Assembly: GCA_052148715.1 (NCBI GenBank)
Contig: JBKQHQ010000027.1
Location: 1-41,952, forward strand
DNA: 41,952 nucleotides
Reading direction: 5' to 3'
Source: JBKQHQ01 sp052148715
GTDB lineage: Bacteria; Pseudomonadota; Alphaproteobacteria; Rhizobiales; Xanthobacteraceae
Positions 13,653 to 22,705 of the stretch are shown piece after piece. Both the position numbers and the translations under genes were made by a program. Under the pieces are notes generated by a model. It was not told the DNA's origin. It did no database searches and was given only the letters and a program-made list of their open reading frames with translations. Within the stretch, counting starts at the first letter, position 1, and each line of letters begins with the position of its first letter.

Positions 13653-16349
13653 ATGTCGACGTACCGTCTGGACAAGCTATTTGCACCGCGCTCGGTGGCA
13701 GTGATGGGCGCGAGCCCCCGGGAAAGCTCGCTGGGCCGGGCGATTATTCGCAACCTGCGTTCTGCCTCGTTCCCTGGCCCGATCCATCTCGTAAACCCGT
13801 TTTACGCCGAGATCGACGGCATTACGTCGGTGAAGAGCATTCGTGCGATCCCGGCTGCACCCGATCTGGTCGTCATTACGGTGCCGTCAGCGATGGTGCC
13901 CGATGCTGTCCAGCAGGCCGCTGAAAAGGGCGCGGCGGGGGCGATCGTCATTACGGCGGGGCTCGGCCACGGTCCGGGTTCGCTCGCGGATGCCGCCGAG
14001 AGGGCCGCGCGGGCGCATGGCTTGCGACTGATTGGTCCCAATTGCCTCGGGGTCATGGTACCGGGGCAGAAGCTCAATGCGAGCTTCGCGATGAGCATGG
14101 CGCATCCGGGCGATCTCGCGCTCATCGCCCAATCGGGCGCCATTGCGGCCGGCATGGTGGAATGGGCCGCCCAACGCAACATCGGTTTTTCCGCGGTTGT
14201 CTCGATCGGCGATCAAATCGACGTCGATTTCGGTGATCTGCTCGACTATTTCGCCGTCGATCGCCAAACGCGCGCGATCCTGCTCTATGTCGAATCAATC
14301 AATCACGCGCGAAAATTCATGTCGGCGGCGCGGGCTGCCGCGCGGACGAAGCCCGTGGTCGTCGTCAAGGCCGGCCGTCACGCACAGGGCGCGCGGGCCG
14401 CGGCAACCCATACCGGGGCGCTTGCGGGCTCGGACGCGGTCTATGACGCCGCGTTTCGCCGTGCCGGCCTGCTGCGCGTTCTCGATTTCGGGGAGCTCTT
14501 CGACGCGGCGGAGACGCTGGGCCGGCAGAGGCCTTTTCCTGGTAAACGGCTTGCCATCCTGACCAATGGCGGCGGCGTCGCCGTGCTCGCTGTCGATCGC
14601 TTGATCGATCTCGGCGGTGGGGTCGCGGAGCTTTCGGCGGACACAAGCGCGCGGCTCGACGAGGCGCTGCCGGCGTCGTGGTCGAAGGGCAATCCAGTCG
14701 ACATTGCGGGTGACGCGGATGCCGCGCGCTATGCGGTGGCGCTCGAAGCTCTGCTTGCCGATCCGGCAAACGATGCCGTGCTGGCTCTGAATGTTCCGAC
14801 GGCACTCGCTTCGCCGTCGACGACGGCGCAAGCCGTCGCCGACGTCGTGCAACGCAAGGCTTCATTGCGGCGGAAGCCGGTCTTTGCGGTATGGATCGGT
14901 GCGGACGAAGGTGTAGCGCGCACATTCGCGGCTGCCGCCATCCCACATTTTGCGACCGAAGCCAGTGCGGTGCTCGGGTTTATGCATCTTGTACGCTACA
15001 GCGAGGGGCGCGATGCGTTGATGGAGACGCCGCCCAACCTGCCAGAGCATTTTGTGCCCGACGTGACGGCCGCCCGCACTATTGTCGCCGCGGTTTTGCG
15101 CGAGGGCCGAACTTGGCTGGACCCGATCGAGGTCACGCGCCTGTGCGAAGCCTACGAAATTCCGATCGTGCCGACGGTGCTCGCGCGCGGCCCTGAGGAG
15201 GCGGAGCGGGTAGCAGCTCGGTTCCTAAGGGATGGCGGCGCCGTCGTCGTGAAGATCCAGTCGCGCGACATCGTGCATAAATCGGACGTCGGTGGCGTTC
15301 GATTGAATTTGACCAGTGCGCAAGCCGTGCGCGACGCCGCGGCCGAGGTCATCGCACGTGCCAGGGCGGCGAAGCCCGATGCGCGCATTGCTGGCGTAAC
15401 AATCCAGCCGATGATAGTCCGGCCCAAGGCGCGCGAGCTGATTGCGGGCATCGCCGCCGACCCGACCTTCGGCCCGGTTATCGTGTTCGGGCGCGGCGGC
15501 ACCGCGGTCGAGATCATCAACGACAAGGCCCTGGCCTTACCCCCGCTCGACCTCAAGCTCGCCAAGGATCTGATTGCACGGACGCGAGTTTCGCGCATTC
15601 TCGAGGCCTATCGCGACGTGCCGGCCGTCAAATCGCCGGACGTGCCCATTGTGCTCGTTAAGCTCGCCCAGCTGGCGGCCGATTTGCCTGAGGTGCTTGA
15701 GCTCGACATCAACCCGCTGCTGGCCGACGAGACAGGCGTGATGGCGCTTGACGCGCGCGTCGCCGTTGCGCCAGTCGAGCAAAAATTTCTTGGATCCGGC
15801 AACCCGCGCCTCGCGATCAGACCCTATCCGAAGGAGTGGGAACGTGAGCTCGCGCTCGGAAACGGAACATTGATCGGGGTCCGTCCCGTGCGGCCCGAAG
15901 ACGAGCCGATGTTCCACGAATTCTTCGAGCGCGTGACGGCGGAAGACCTTCGTCTGCGGTTCTTCGCGCCCGTCAAGGAATTCAGCCACACATTCATCGC
16001 CCGCCTCACCCAGATCGATTACGCGCGCGCCATGGCCTTGGCGGCGATTGACAAGGCAACCGGCGATCTGCTCGGCGTGGTGCGGCTCCATGCCGACGCC
16101 AACTATGCGGCCGGGGAATACGCAATCCTCCTTCGCTCGGACCTCAAGGGCCAGGGACTTGGCTGGCAGCTGATGCAATTGATCATCGAATATGCACGCA
16201 GCGAAGGATTACAGCGCATTGAGGGCCAAGTGCTGAGGGAGAACACCGCGATGCTCGAGATGTGCGGACAGCTCGGCTTCGATATCAAATCCGATCCGCA
16301 CGAGATCGGCATCGTGGTCGTGACGCTGCCGTTGGGGCCAACATCGTGA
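13653..16349 (+). CDS. Pat/PatZ-type protein lysine acetyltransferase (ADP-forming acyl-CoA synthetase-like domain plus GNAT)
   Basis: Encodes 898 residues. The N-terminal part follows the ADP-forming acetyl-CoA synthetase plan: CoA-binding Rossmann domain (about 6-100, SVAVMGASPRESSLG), succinyl-CoA-ligase-like domain (LIGPNCLGV..., IAQSGAIAAGM) with AATHTGALAGSD carrying His253, and an ATP-grasp region around 470-690 (VKIQSRDIVHKSDVGGVRLNL). The C-terminal 150 residues are a GNAT acetyltransferase with the acetyl-CoA loop LKGQGLGWQLM. This fusion matches E. coli PatZ/Salmonella Pat, which acetylate and switch off AMP-forming acetyl-CoA synthetase. Start chosen at 13653 (CGGAGG eight bases ahead). 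Whether the synthetase half is active cannot be read here. The perfect FNR/FixK box suggests oxygen-dependent expression. Confidence 0.88.
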   Translation: MSTYRLDKLFAPRSVAVMGASPRESSLGRAIIRNLRSASFPGPIHLVNPFYAEIDGITSVKSIRAIPAAPDLVVITVPSAMVPDAVQQAAEKGAAGAIVITAGLGHGPGSLADAAERAARAHGLRLIGPNCLGVMVPGQKLNASFAMSMAHPGDLALIAQSGAIAAGMVEWAAQRNIGFSAVVSIGDQIDVDFGDLLDYFAVDRQTRAILLYVESINHARKFMSAARAAARTKPVVVVKAGRHAQGARAAATHTGALAGSDAVYDAAFRRAGLLRVLDFGELFDAAETLGRQRPFPGKRLAILTNGGGVAVLAVDRLIDLGGGVAELSADTSARLDEALPASWSKGNPVDIAGDADAARYAVALEALLADPANDAVLALNVPTALASPSTTAQAVADVVQRKASLRRKPVFAVWIGADEGVARTFAAAAIPHFATEASAVLGFMHLVRYSEGRDALMETPPNLPEHFVPDVTAARTIVAAVLREGRTWLDPIEVTRLCEAYEIPIVPTVLARGPEEAERVAARFLRDGGAVVVKIQSRDIVHKSDVGGVRLNLTSAQAVRDAAAEVIARARAAKPDARIAGVTIQPMIVRPKARELIAGIAADPTFGPVIVFGRGGTAVEIINDKALALPPLDLKLAKDLIARTRVSRILEAYRDVPAVKSPDVPIVLVKLAQLAADLPEVLELDINPLLADETGVMALDARVAVAPVEQKFLGSGNPRLAIRPYPKEWERELALGNGTLIGVRPVRPEDEPMFHEFFERVTAEDLRLRFFAPVKEFSHTFIARLTQIDYARAMALAAIDKATGDLLGVVRLHADANYAAGEYAILLRSDLKGQGLGWQLMQLIIEYARSEGLQRIEGQVLRENTAMLEMCGQLGFDIKSDPHEIGIVVVTLPLGPTS

Positions 16350-16385
16350 AAATCGATGCGCGACTGGGCCGGGTGAAGGTGCAGG

Positions 16386-16399
16386 TTGACCTATGTCAA
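16386..16399. promoter_or_regulatory. FNR/FixK box upstream of the DoxX gene (TTGAC-CTAT-GTCAA)
   Basis: A symmetric TTGAC-N4-GTCAA palindrome, 72 bp upstream of the ATG at 16472 and just after the acetyltransferase stop. Class II geometry predicts a start near 16434. Confidence 0.6.
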
Positions 16400-16471
16400 T
16401 GACCCCGGCCCGCGGAACCGCATTTTTTCGAAATTCATTTTCAGGGGCTTTTCGACCCTGGGGGAGCGCTC

Positions 16472-16957
16472 ATGATTTACTCGACGTTCGATCGAACAAT
16501 GATCGTCTACTTTCGACTCGCGATGGCGTGGACATTTCTTTATGCCGCATCGCATCAGGTATTCGATCCACACTTCAGCGTGGCCGGCTTCCTGAGCCAT
16601 ACGAAGACCTTCCACCATGTCTATGCCGTGTTCGCGACGCCCGCGCTCGCACCGAGCATCAGTTTCTTGGTGGCGTACGGGCATCTGTTGATCGGTTTGT
16701 CGCTTCTATTCGGGCTGATGGTGCGGGTGAGTTCGATCTTCGGTATCCTTCTGATGCTGGTGTACTGGACCGCGCATATGGATTGGCCGTACATCGAGGA
16801 CACCAACAACTTCATCCTCGACTATCATCTTGTCTATGCGGGCGTGCTCGTCTTCCTGATCGGCAAGCATGCGGGGCACGTCTTCGGCCTGGACGGTTGG
16901 GCCGAACGGCTGCCGCTGTTTGTTCGCCATCCGAGCCTTCGCCCACTCGTCGCGTGA
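16472..16957 (+). CDS. DoxX-family membrane protein
   Basis: Encodes 161 residues with four membrane helices: an N-terminal RLAMAWTFLYAASHQVFDP segment with the short amphipathic region typical of DoxX proteins, then VAYGHLLIGLSLLFGLMVRVSSIFGILLMLVYW and NFILDYHLVYAGVLVFLIG. DoxX/DoxD relatives are associated with quinone redox chemistry (thiosulfate:quinone oxidoreductase small subunit) or redox stress complexes; which applies here is open. GGGGGAGC lies just before the ATG. It sits between the acetyltransferase and the cbb3 operon and has its own FNR/FixK box, fitting a microoxic respiratory role. Confidence 0.8.
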   Translation: MIYSTFDRTMIVYFRLAMAWTFLYAASHQVFDPHFSVAGFLSHTKTFHHVYAVFATPALAPSISFLVAYGHLLIGLSLLFGLMVRVSSIFGILLMLVYWTAHMDWPYIEDTNNFILDYHLVYAGVLVFLIGKHAGHVFGLDGWAERLPLFVRHPSLRPLVA

Positions 16958-17088
16958 TCAGCACGGGTCGTGGCTCAGCGGCCCGCATCTTGGGTCAGCA
17001 GGTGCGGTTGGAGTTCCTGCGCGGTAAACCGGAACCGGCCCTATTGGAGCCTCTTCGGCTGCGGGCCGCCACATTAAAAGTCGAAGAT

Positions 17089-17102
17089 TTGATTTGCATC
17101 AA
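17089..17102. promoter_or_regulatory. Perfect FNR/FixK box of the cbb3 oxidase operon (TTGAT-TTGC-ATCAA)
   Basis: Fully symmetric TTGAT-N4-ATCAA, 92 bp upstream of fixN. fixNOQP operons in rhizobia and relatives are classical FixK/FNR targets through exactly this kind of site, which makes this the reference site for the others in the window. Confidence 0.8.
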
Positions 17103-17194
17103 AGGCACGAAAGTCCGCTCTAGCCATCTTGCGCACCGGTTGGGTCGGCAAAGGGCGCGACTTCCTTCGTTCGTCTCCCACAAGGCAGGTTAAG

Positions 17195-18847
17195 ATGATC
17201 CAGGCGGCGGTCCCGAGCAAGAGCATGACCATTGGCGAGGGAGGAGCGGCGTTCGCGTTCGCGATCTTGGCCTTCCTGTCCCTCATCATCGCGGCCAAGG
17301 CTTATACGCCGGAATACGCATTCCACGCCTATCTCTTCGCGGCCGCGAGCGCTGCAGCGGTATTTCTAATCGTTGACCGCTACCACAAGCGTCCCGCCGC
17401 CCTGCCGCTGCTTACCATTGACGGCAAGCCAAACTACAATATGGCACCGGTGCAATTCGCGACCATCGCGGCAGTCTTCTGGGGCATTGCGGGGTTTACC
17501 ATTGGGCTTTGGGCGGCGCTCGAGCTCGCCTTTCCGGTACTCAACTTCGATCTACCGTGGATCACGTTCAGCCGCATCCGACCCCTGCACACGTCCGCGG
17601 TGATCTTCGCCTTCGGCGGCAACGTGCTCATCGCCACCTCCTTCTACGTGGTGCAACGGACCTGCCGCGCGCGCCTTGCGGGCGACCTCGCGCCCTGGTT
17701 TGTGGTGCTCGGTTATAACTTTTTCATTTTAATTGCCGGCACGGGCTACGTGCTCGGCATCACGCAGTCAAAGGAATATGCGGAGCCTGAATGGTACGCC
17801 GACCTGTGGCTCACCGTCGTGTGGGTCACCTACTTTCTCGTCTTTCTCGCAACCATCATGCGGCGGACCGAGCCGCATATTTATGTCGCCAACTGGTTCT
17901 ACCTTGCTTTCATCCTGACCATTGCGGTGCTGCATCTCGGCAACAATCCTGCCGTGCCGGTCTCGCTGTTCTCGTCGAAGTCCTATATTGCCTGGTCGGG
18001 CGTGCAAGACGCCATGGTGCAATGGTGGTACGGTCATAACGCGGTCGGCTTCTTCCTGACCGCCGGCTTCCTCGCCATCATGTACTACTTCATCCCGAAG
18101 CGCGCGGAGCGGCCCGTCTACTCCTACCGCCTGTCGATCGTCCATTTCTGGTCGCTGATCTTTCTCTACATCTGGGCCGGGCCGCATCATTTGCACTACA
18201 CGGCGCTGCCCGACTGGGCGCAGACGCTCGGCATGACCTTCTCAATTATGCTGTGGATGCCCTCCTGGGGCGGCATGATCAACGGCGTGATGACGCTGTC
18301 GGGGGCGTGGGACAAGCTGCGCACCGATCCGGTCCTGCGCATGATGGTCGTATCGGTTGCCTTCTACGGCATGTCGACTTTCGAAGGGCCCTTGATGTCG
18401 ATCAAGTCGGTGAACTCGCTAAGCCACTACACCGACTGGACCATCGGCCACGTGCATTCCGGTGCGCTCGGGTGGGTCGGCTACGTCTCCTTCGGCGCGA
18501 TCTATTGCCTGGTGCCGTGGCTGTGGAATCGCAGCCTCTACTCGGTCAAGCTCGTGAATTGGCACTTCTGGATCTCCACCGTCGGCATCGTGCTTTACAT
18601 CACGGCGATGTGGGTTTCCGGCATCCTGCAAGGACTGATGTGGCGCTCCTATACGAGCCTCGGCTTCCTTGAATATTCGTTCGTCGAGACCGTCGAGGCC
18701 ATGCATCCGTTCTATCTCATTCGCGCCATGGGTGGTGCGCTCTTCCTCACCGGAGCGTTGATCATGGCGTGGAATCTCTGGAAGACCGTGCAAGCCGGGG
18801 AGGTCGCGGTGCCGGCCGGAACTCCGGCGCTTGCTCCGGCGGAATGA
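17195..18847 (+). CDS. fixN: cbb3-type cytochrome c oxidase subunit I
   Basis: Catalytic subunit that reduces oxygen to water at very low oxygen tension, holding haem b, haem b3 and CuB. About 550 residues with some 12 membrane helices. Visible ligand motifs: RIRPLHTSAVIF (low-spin haem His), HNAVGFFLTAGFLAIMYY (CuB His helix), WAGPHHLHYTALP (CuB His pair) and IGHVHSGALGWVGY (haem b3/b His). Start chosen at ATG 17195 because GGCAGGTTAAG precedes it and the N-terminus then begins just ahead of the first helix; a longer frame from 17129 lacks support. Seven bases separate it from fixO. Confidence 0.95.
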   Translation: MIQAAVPSKSMTIGEGGAAFAFAILAFLSLIIAAKAYTPEYAFHAYLFAAASAAAVFLIVDRYHKRPAALPLLTIDGKPNYNMAPVQFATIAAVFWGIAGFTIGLWAALELAFPVLNFDLPWITFSRIRPLHTSAVIFAFGGNVLIATSFYVVQRTCRARLAGDLAPWFVVLGYNFFILIAGTGYVLGITQSKEYAEPEWYADLWLTVVWVTYFLVFLATIMRRTEPHIYVANWFYLAFILTIAVLHLGNNPAVPVSLFSSKSYIAWSGVQDAMVQWWYGHNAVGFFLTAGFLAIMYYFIPKRAERPVYSYRLSIVHFWSLIFLYIWAGPHHLHYTALPDWAQTLGMTFSIMLWMPSWGGMINGVMTLSGAWDKLRTDPVLRMMVVSVAFYGMSTFEGPLMSIKSVNSLSHYTDWTIGHVHSGALGWVGYVSFGAIYCLVPWLWNRSLYSVKLVNWHFWISTVGIVLYITAMWVSGILQGLMWRSYTSLGFLEYSFVETVEAMHPFYLIRAMGGALFLTGALIMAWNLWKTVQAGEVAVPAGTPALAPAE

Positions 18848-18854
18848 GGCCCCG

Positions 18855-19589
18855 ATGTCCCTTTATGCCAAACACGCGATCTTCGAGAAGAATTCGATCA
18901 TCCTGGTGATCGGCATTCTGCTCGTCATTGCGATCGGCGGTCTCGTCGAGATCGTGCCGCTGTTCTACCTGAAGAGTACGATCGAGAAGGTGGACGGGGT
19001 ACGTCCTTATTCGCCGCTGGAGCTCGCCGGCCGCGACATCTATGTGCGCGAAGGCTGCTACAATTGCCACTCGCAAATGATCCGACCGTTGCGCGACGAG
19101 GTTGAGCGCTATGGCCACTATTCGCTTGCCGCCGAGAGCATGTACGACCGCCCGTTCCAATGGGGATCGAAACGCACCGGCCCCGATCTCGCCCGCGTAG
19201 GCGGTAAATATTCGGACGATTGGCATCGCGATCACCTGCGTGAGCCGAAATCGGTGGTCCCTGGCACCGTGATGCCGGGCTATCCCTGGCTCGCCGCGAC
19301 CGATCTGGACTTCAAGCACATCGCCGATCATTTGAAAGTGCAGGCAGCGCTCGGCGTCCCTTATACCGACGAGATGATCGCCAACGCGGCCGCCGACGTG
19401 CGTATCCAGGCGACCGCCGATGATCCCGAGGTTGACGCGCTGCAGCGGCGCTATCCGAAGGCGCAGGCGCGCGACTTCGACGGCAATCCGCGGCGCATCA
19501 GCGAGGCGGACGCGTTGATCGCCTACTTGCAGCTGTTGGGCACGCAGGTCGATTTTAAGCTCTACGACAACAAAGCCGATATCCGCTGA
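18855..19589 (+). CDS. fixO: cbb3 oxidase monohaem cytochrome c subunit
   Basis: Encodes 244 residues. A single N-terminal anchor (IILVIGILLVIAIGGLVEIVPLFY) leads to a periplasmic cytochrome c domain with one haem site, CYNCHSQMIRP (Cys68-His72), and Met in the GTVMPGYPWL region as likely axial ligand. RTGPDLARVGGKYSDDWH is typical of FixO/CcoO. It passes electrons to fixN. Start chosen at 18855 just after the fixN stop; an earlier in-frame start would overlap fixN. Confidence 0.95.
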   Translation: MSLYAKHAIFEKNSIILVIGILLVIAIGGLVEIVPLFYLKSTIEKVDGVRPYSPLELAGRDIYVREGCYNCHSQMIRPLRDEVERYGHYSLAAESMYDRPFQWGSKRTGPDLARVGGKYSDDWHRDHLREPKSVVPGTVMPGYPWLAATDLDFKHIADHLKVQAALGVPYTDEMIANAAADVRIQATADDPEVDALQRRYPKAQARDFDGNPRRISEADALIAYLQLLGTQVDFKLYDNKADIR

Positions 19590-19597
19590 GGCCGCCC

Positions 19598-19753
19598 ATG
19601 CAAGATGTCTACAAAGCCCTTGCCGAGTTCGCCCAAACCTGGGGGCTGCTCTACTTCTTCGGCATTTTCGCGCTGGTCGTCGCCTACGCGCTCTGGCCGT
19701 CGCACAAGAAGCGCTTCGACGAAGCGGCGCGGATGCCGCTGAGGGAGGACTGA
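19598..19753 (+). CDS. fixQ: cbb3 oxidase small subunit FixQ/CcoQ
   Basis: A 51-residue reading frame in the gap between fixO and fixP, beginning MQDVYKALAEFAQTWG. It has one membrane helix (LLYFFGIFALVVAYALWP) followed by a basic and acidic tail (HKKRFDEAARMPLRED). Size, position and topology are those of FixQ/CcoQ, which stabilises the assembled oxidase. Eight bases after fixO and four before fixP. Confidence 0.9.
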   Translation: MQDVYKALAEFAQTWGLLYFFGIFALVVAYALWPSHKKRFDEAARMPLRED

Positions 19754-19757
19754 GGTC

Positions 19758-20639
19758 ATGGCCGGCGATCGCAAACAACAGGCCGATGGCACCGGCGGCA
19801 CGCCGACGACCGGCCACGTCTGGGACGGCATCGCCGAGCTCAACACGCCGCTGCCGCGCTGGTGGCTGTGGTTGTTCTACATAACGATCGTCTGGGCGAT
19901 CGGCTACTGGTTCGTCTATCCGGCTTGGCCGCTTGTTAGCGGCTATACGTCCGGCGTGTTCCACTGGCATTCGCGCCAGGCGGTCCTGGACGATCTAGCC
20001 GCGCTGCAAGCCCAGCGAGGCCCGATGACCCAGAAGATCGCGGCGGCCTCCCTGCAGCAGATCATCGCCGATCCGCAGCTGTTCACGTTTGCGCGGGCGC
20101 AGGGCCGCGCCGCCTTCGGCGAGAACTGCGCCCCGTGCCACGGCGCCGGCGGCGGCGGCGCCAAAGGGTACCCCAACCTGAATGCCGACGCTTGGATGTG
20201 GGGCGGCAAGCTCGACGATATCGCCCAGACGATCCGGCACGGCGCTCGCTCCGGCGACCCCGATGGACATCAAGGCAGCATGCCGGCGTTCGGTCGTGAC
20301 GGAATGTTGCAGCCGCCGGAGATCGCGGCCGTGGCCGACTATGTGCGCTCGCTCTCCGGGCTAGCGACGCCGGCCGATGCCGATCTCGCGCTCGGCAAAA
20401 AAGTTTTTGCCGACAATTGCACCGTCTGTCACGGCGTGCAGGGCAAGGGCAAACACCAGGTCGGCGCCCCCGATCTCACCGATCAGATCTGGCTCTACGG
20501 CTCAGACCGCAAGGTGATCATCGACGGATTGCAGAACGGGCGCGGCGGCGTCATGCCGGCGTGGGCCGGACGGCTCGACGACACAACGATCAAGTCGCTC
20601 GCTGTCTATGTCTATAGCTTCGGCGGCGGTGAGAAGTGA
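19758..20639 (+). CDS. fixP: cbb3 oxidase dihaem cytochrome c subunit
   Basis: Encodes 293 residues. The N-terminus carries the CcoP signature HVWDGIAELNTPLPRWWLWLFYITI with one membrane anchor, followed by two cytochrome c domains with haem sites CAPCH (Cys124) and CTVCH (Cys221). Met-containing loops (GSMPAFG and GGVMPAWAG) supply the sixth ligands. It accepts electrons from soluble cytochrome c and hands them to fixO. Last gene of fixNOQP; fixG follows at once. Confidence 0.95.
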   Translation: MAGDRKQQADGTGGTPTTGHVWDGIAELNTPLPRWWLWLFYITIVWAIGYWFVYPAWPLVSGYTSGVFHWHSRQAVLDDLAALQAQRGPMTQKIAAASLQQIIADPQLFTFARAQGRAAFGENCAPCHGAGGGGAKGYPNLNADAWMWGGKLDDIAQTIRHGARSGDPDGHQGSMPAFGRDGMLQPPEIAAVADYVRSLSGLATPADADLALGKKVFADNCTVCHGVQGKGKHQVGAPDLTDQIWLYGSDRKVIIDGLQNGRGGVMPAWAGRLDDTTIKSLAVYVYSFGGGEK

Positions 20640-20643
20640 TCCC

Positions 20644-22155
20644 GTGGCCGCCGAACCCGACATCCTGATTGCGCGCAAGCCGGGGCAGGGCGGCTCCCCG
20701 ACGCTTGCCGGGCTCGCGCAGGAGGCGGCGCAGGCTGCTGCGGCGGTCGACGAGACCCCGCTCTATGCGGCAAGCCGCAAGATCTATCCGCAATCGGTCA
20801 AGGGCAGTTTTCGCACCATCAAATGGGTGGTGCTCTACATCACCCTCGGTATCTATTATTGCCTGCCTTTTGTGCGCTGGGACCGCGGCCTGAACGCGCC
20901 GAGCCAGGCGGTGCTCGTCGATCTGGCGCATTCGCGTTTCTATTTCTTCTTCATCGAGATCTGGCCGCAGGAGGTCTACTATCTAACCGGCCTGCTGATT
21001 ATCGCGGCGATGGCGTTGTTTCTAATGAACGCGCTCGCCGGTCGGGTCTGGTGCGGCTATCTCTGTCCACAGACGGTTTGGACGGATCTGTTCTTGCTGG
21101 TCGAGCGCTGGACCGAGGGCGACCGGCGCGAGCGCATGTTGCGCGACCAGCAGCGGTGGACCTTGAACAAGGCTGGCAGGAAGGCCGCCAAGCATTTCCT
21201 TTGGCTGATGATCGCGTGGTGGACGGGCGGCGCTTGGGTGCTCTACTTCGCCGACGCGCCGACGCTGGTGAAATCCTTGGCGTTCGGAACGGCACCGTTC
21301 GTCGCCTATGCGTTCATCGCGATCCTCACCTTTACGACGTACGCGCTCGCCGGCCATATGCGCGAGCAGGTCTGTCTCTATATGTGTCCGTGGCCGCGCA
21401 TCCAAGCTGCGCTGACCGACGAGGACGCGCTCAACGTCACCTATCGCTACGACCGTGGCGAGCCGCGCGGATCGGTGAAAAAAAACGCGCATTTACGCGA
21501 GCAAGGTCTGCCGGCCGGCGACTGCATCGACTGCCTGCAATGTGTGCACGTCTGTCCGACCGGCGTCGACATCCGCAACGGGGCCGACCTCGGCTGCATC
21601 CAGTGCGGGCTATGCATTGATGCTTGCGATGCCATCATGGCGAAGGTCGGACATCCGACCCGGCTGATCGCCTATGACACCGACGTCAACGTGAAGCGGC
21701 GCCTGGACGGCAAGCCGCCCTTCGTGCGACTGATACGCCCGCGCACGCTCGTCTACGCAGGCATCATCGCCATCGTGGGCGCGGTCATGGTGTATACCCT
21801 TGCGTCACGCCATGCGGTCGGTCTCGAGGTTATTCATGATCGCAATCCGATCTTTGTGAAGCTGTCGAACGGTGCGATCCGTAACGCCTATACGGTGCGT
21901 ATTCTCAACAAGCGGCTCGACGATCGCTATTTCTACCTCACCGTAGCCGGCTTGTCCGGCGCGACGCTCGATCTTGCCGGCGAGAACGTGCAGCCGATCA
22001 TCGAGGTTGACCCCGATCAGACGCGCGAGGTTCGCGTGCTGGTGACATCTGCCGGCGCGGTTCCGGGCGGCTCCGTCCCGATCACTTTCAGGCTCCTCGA
22101 TCAAGTGAGTGGCGAAGAAGCGCAAATCGCCGATCATTTTCGCGGACCGCAATAG
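20644..22155 (+). CDS. fixG: Cytochrome c oxidase accessory protein FixG/CcoG (membrane 2[4Fe-4S] copper reductase)
   Basis: About 503 residues. Five or so membrane helices with the motif RVWCGYLCPQTVWTDLF, then two ferredoxin clusters: CIDCLQCVHVCPTGVDIR from Cys294 and CIQCGLCIDACD from Cys318. A C-terminal immunoglobulin-like domain (IRNAYTVRILNK...) completes the family layout. CcoG proteins are implicated in Cu(II) reduction for CuB delivery. The start is uncertain: GTG 20644, four bases after the fixP stop, is chosen, while ATG 20608 and GTG 20629 overlap fixP. Opens the fixGHIS assembly set directly behind the oxidase genes. Confidence 0.92.
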   Translation: MAAEPDILIARKPGQGGSPTLAGLAQEAAQAAAAVDETPLYAASRKIYPQSVKGSFRTIKWVVLYITLGIYYCLPFVRWDRGLNAPSQAVLVDLAHSRFYFFFIEIWPQEVYYLTGLLIIAAMALFLMNALAGRVWCGYLCPQTVWTDLFLLVERWTEGDRRERMLRDQQRWTLNKAGRKAAKHFLWLMIAWWTGGAWVLYFADAPTLVKSLAFGTAPFVAYAFIAILTFTTYALAGHMREQVCLYMCPWPRIQAALTDEDALNVTYRYDRGEPRGSVKKNAHLREQGLPAGDCIDCLQCVHVCPTGVDIRNGADLGCIQCGLCIDACDAIMAKVGHPTRLIAYDTDVNVKRRLDGKPPFVRLIRPRTLVYAGIIAIVGAVMVYTLASRHAVGLEVIHDRNPIFVKLSNGAIRNAYTVRILNKRLDDRYFYLTVAGLSGATLDLAGENVQPIIEVDPDQTREVRVLVTSAGAVPGGSVPITFRLLDQVSGEEAQIADHFRGPQ

Positions 22156-22167
22156 GGAGGCGCCGGC

Positions 22168-22680
22168 ATGAGCATTCGCGTCGATCGAACGACGAGCACC
22201 CGAGCGCGCGAGCTCACCGGGCGCACGGTGCTCGTCTGTTTCCTGGTCTTCTTCGGAGTCGTTGGCGCCGTCAACGCCGTGATGATTCGGGCGGCCATAT
22301 CGACCTTCAGCGGCTTGGAGACCGAGAGCTCCTACCAAGCCGGGCTTGCCTTTGAGAACGAGGTGACCGCCGCGCATGCGCAGGAGGCGCTGCATTGGCA
22401 AGTTAATGGACGCGTGAGCCGCAAAGCGGACGGCATGGTTACGGTCGCCCTCGACGTGAAGGACCGCGCTGGCGCCGTGCCCGCGCATTTGGCGGCGTCG
22501 GCGCGGCTCGCGCATCCAACCGATGCCCGCTTCGACCGCCAAATCTCGCTCGACCAGGTCGCGCCCGGCCGCTTTACCGGGGTGACCGACGCGCAAGCCG
22601 GCCAATGGGATCTCATTGTCGACCTGGGCAACTCTGAAGAACGGCTGTTCCGCTCCAGGAGCCGTGTCCTGCTTCACTAG
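22168..22680 (+). CDS. fixH: cbb3 oxidase assembly protein FixH
   Basis: Encodes 170 residues. An N-terminal anchor (LVCFLVFFGVVGAVNAVMIRAAI) with the FixH hallmark FSGLETESSYQAGLAFE, then a periplasmic beta-rich domain. FixH/CcoH is needed for oxidase assembly and may stay in the complex. GGGAGG lies eight bases before the ATG, 12 bases after the fixG stop. Confidence 0.92.
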   Translation: MSIRVDRTTSTRARELTGRTVLVCFLVFFGVVGAVNAVMIRAAISTFSGLETESSYQAGLAFENEVTAAHAQEALHWQVNGRVSRKADGMVTVALDVKDRAGAVPAHLAASARLAHPTDARFDRQISLDQVAPGRFTGVTDAQAGQWDLIVDLGNSEERLFRSRSRVLLH

Positions 22681-22705
22681 CCCTTGACGTGGCGAAGAGC
22701 TGACG

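Noticed and set aside
18762..19970. A 402-codon minus-strand frame across fixO, fixQ and fixP
   Set aside because: Lies opposite three recognised genes and shows no protein pattern.
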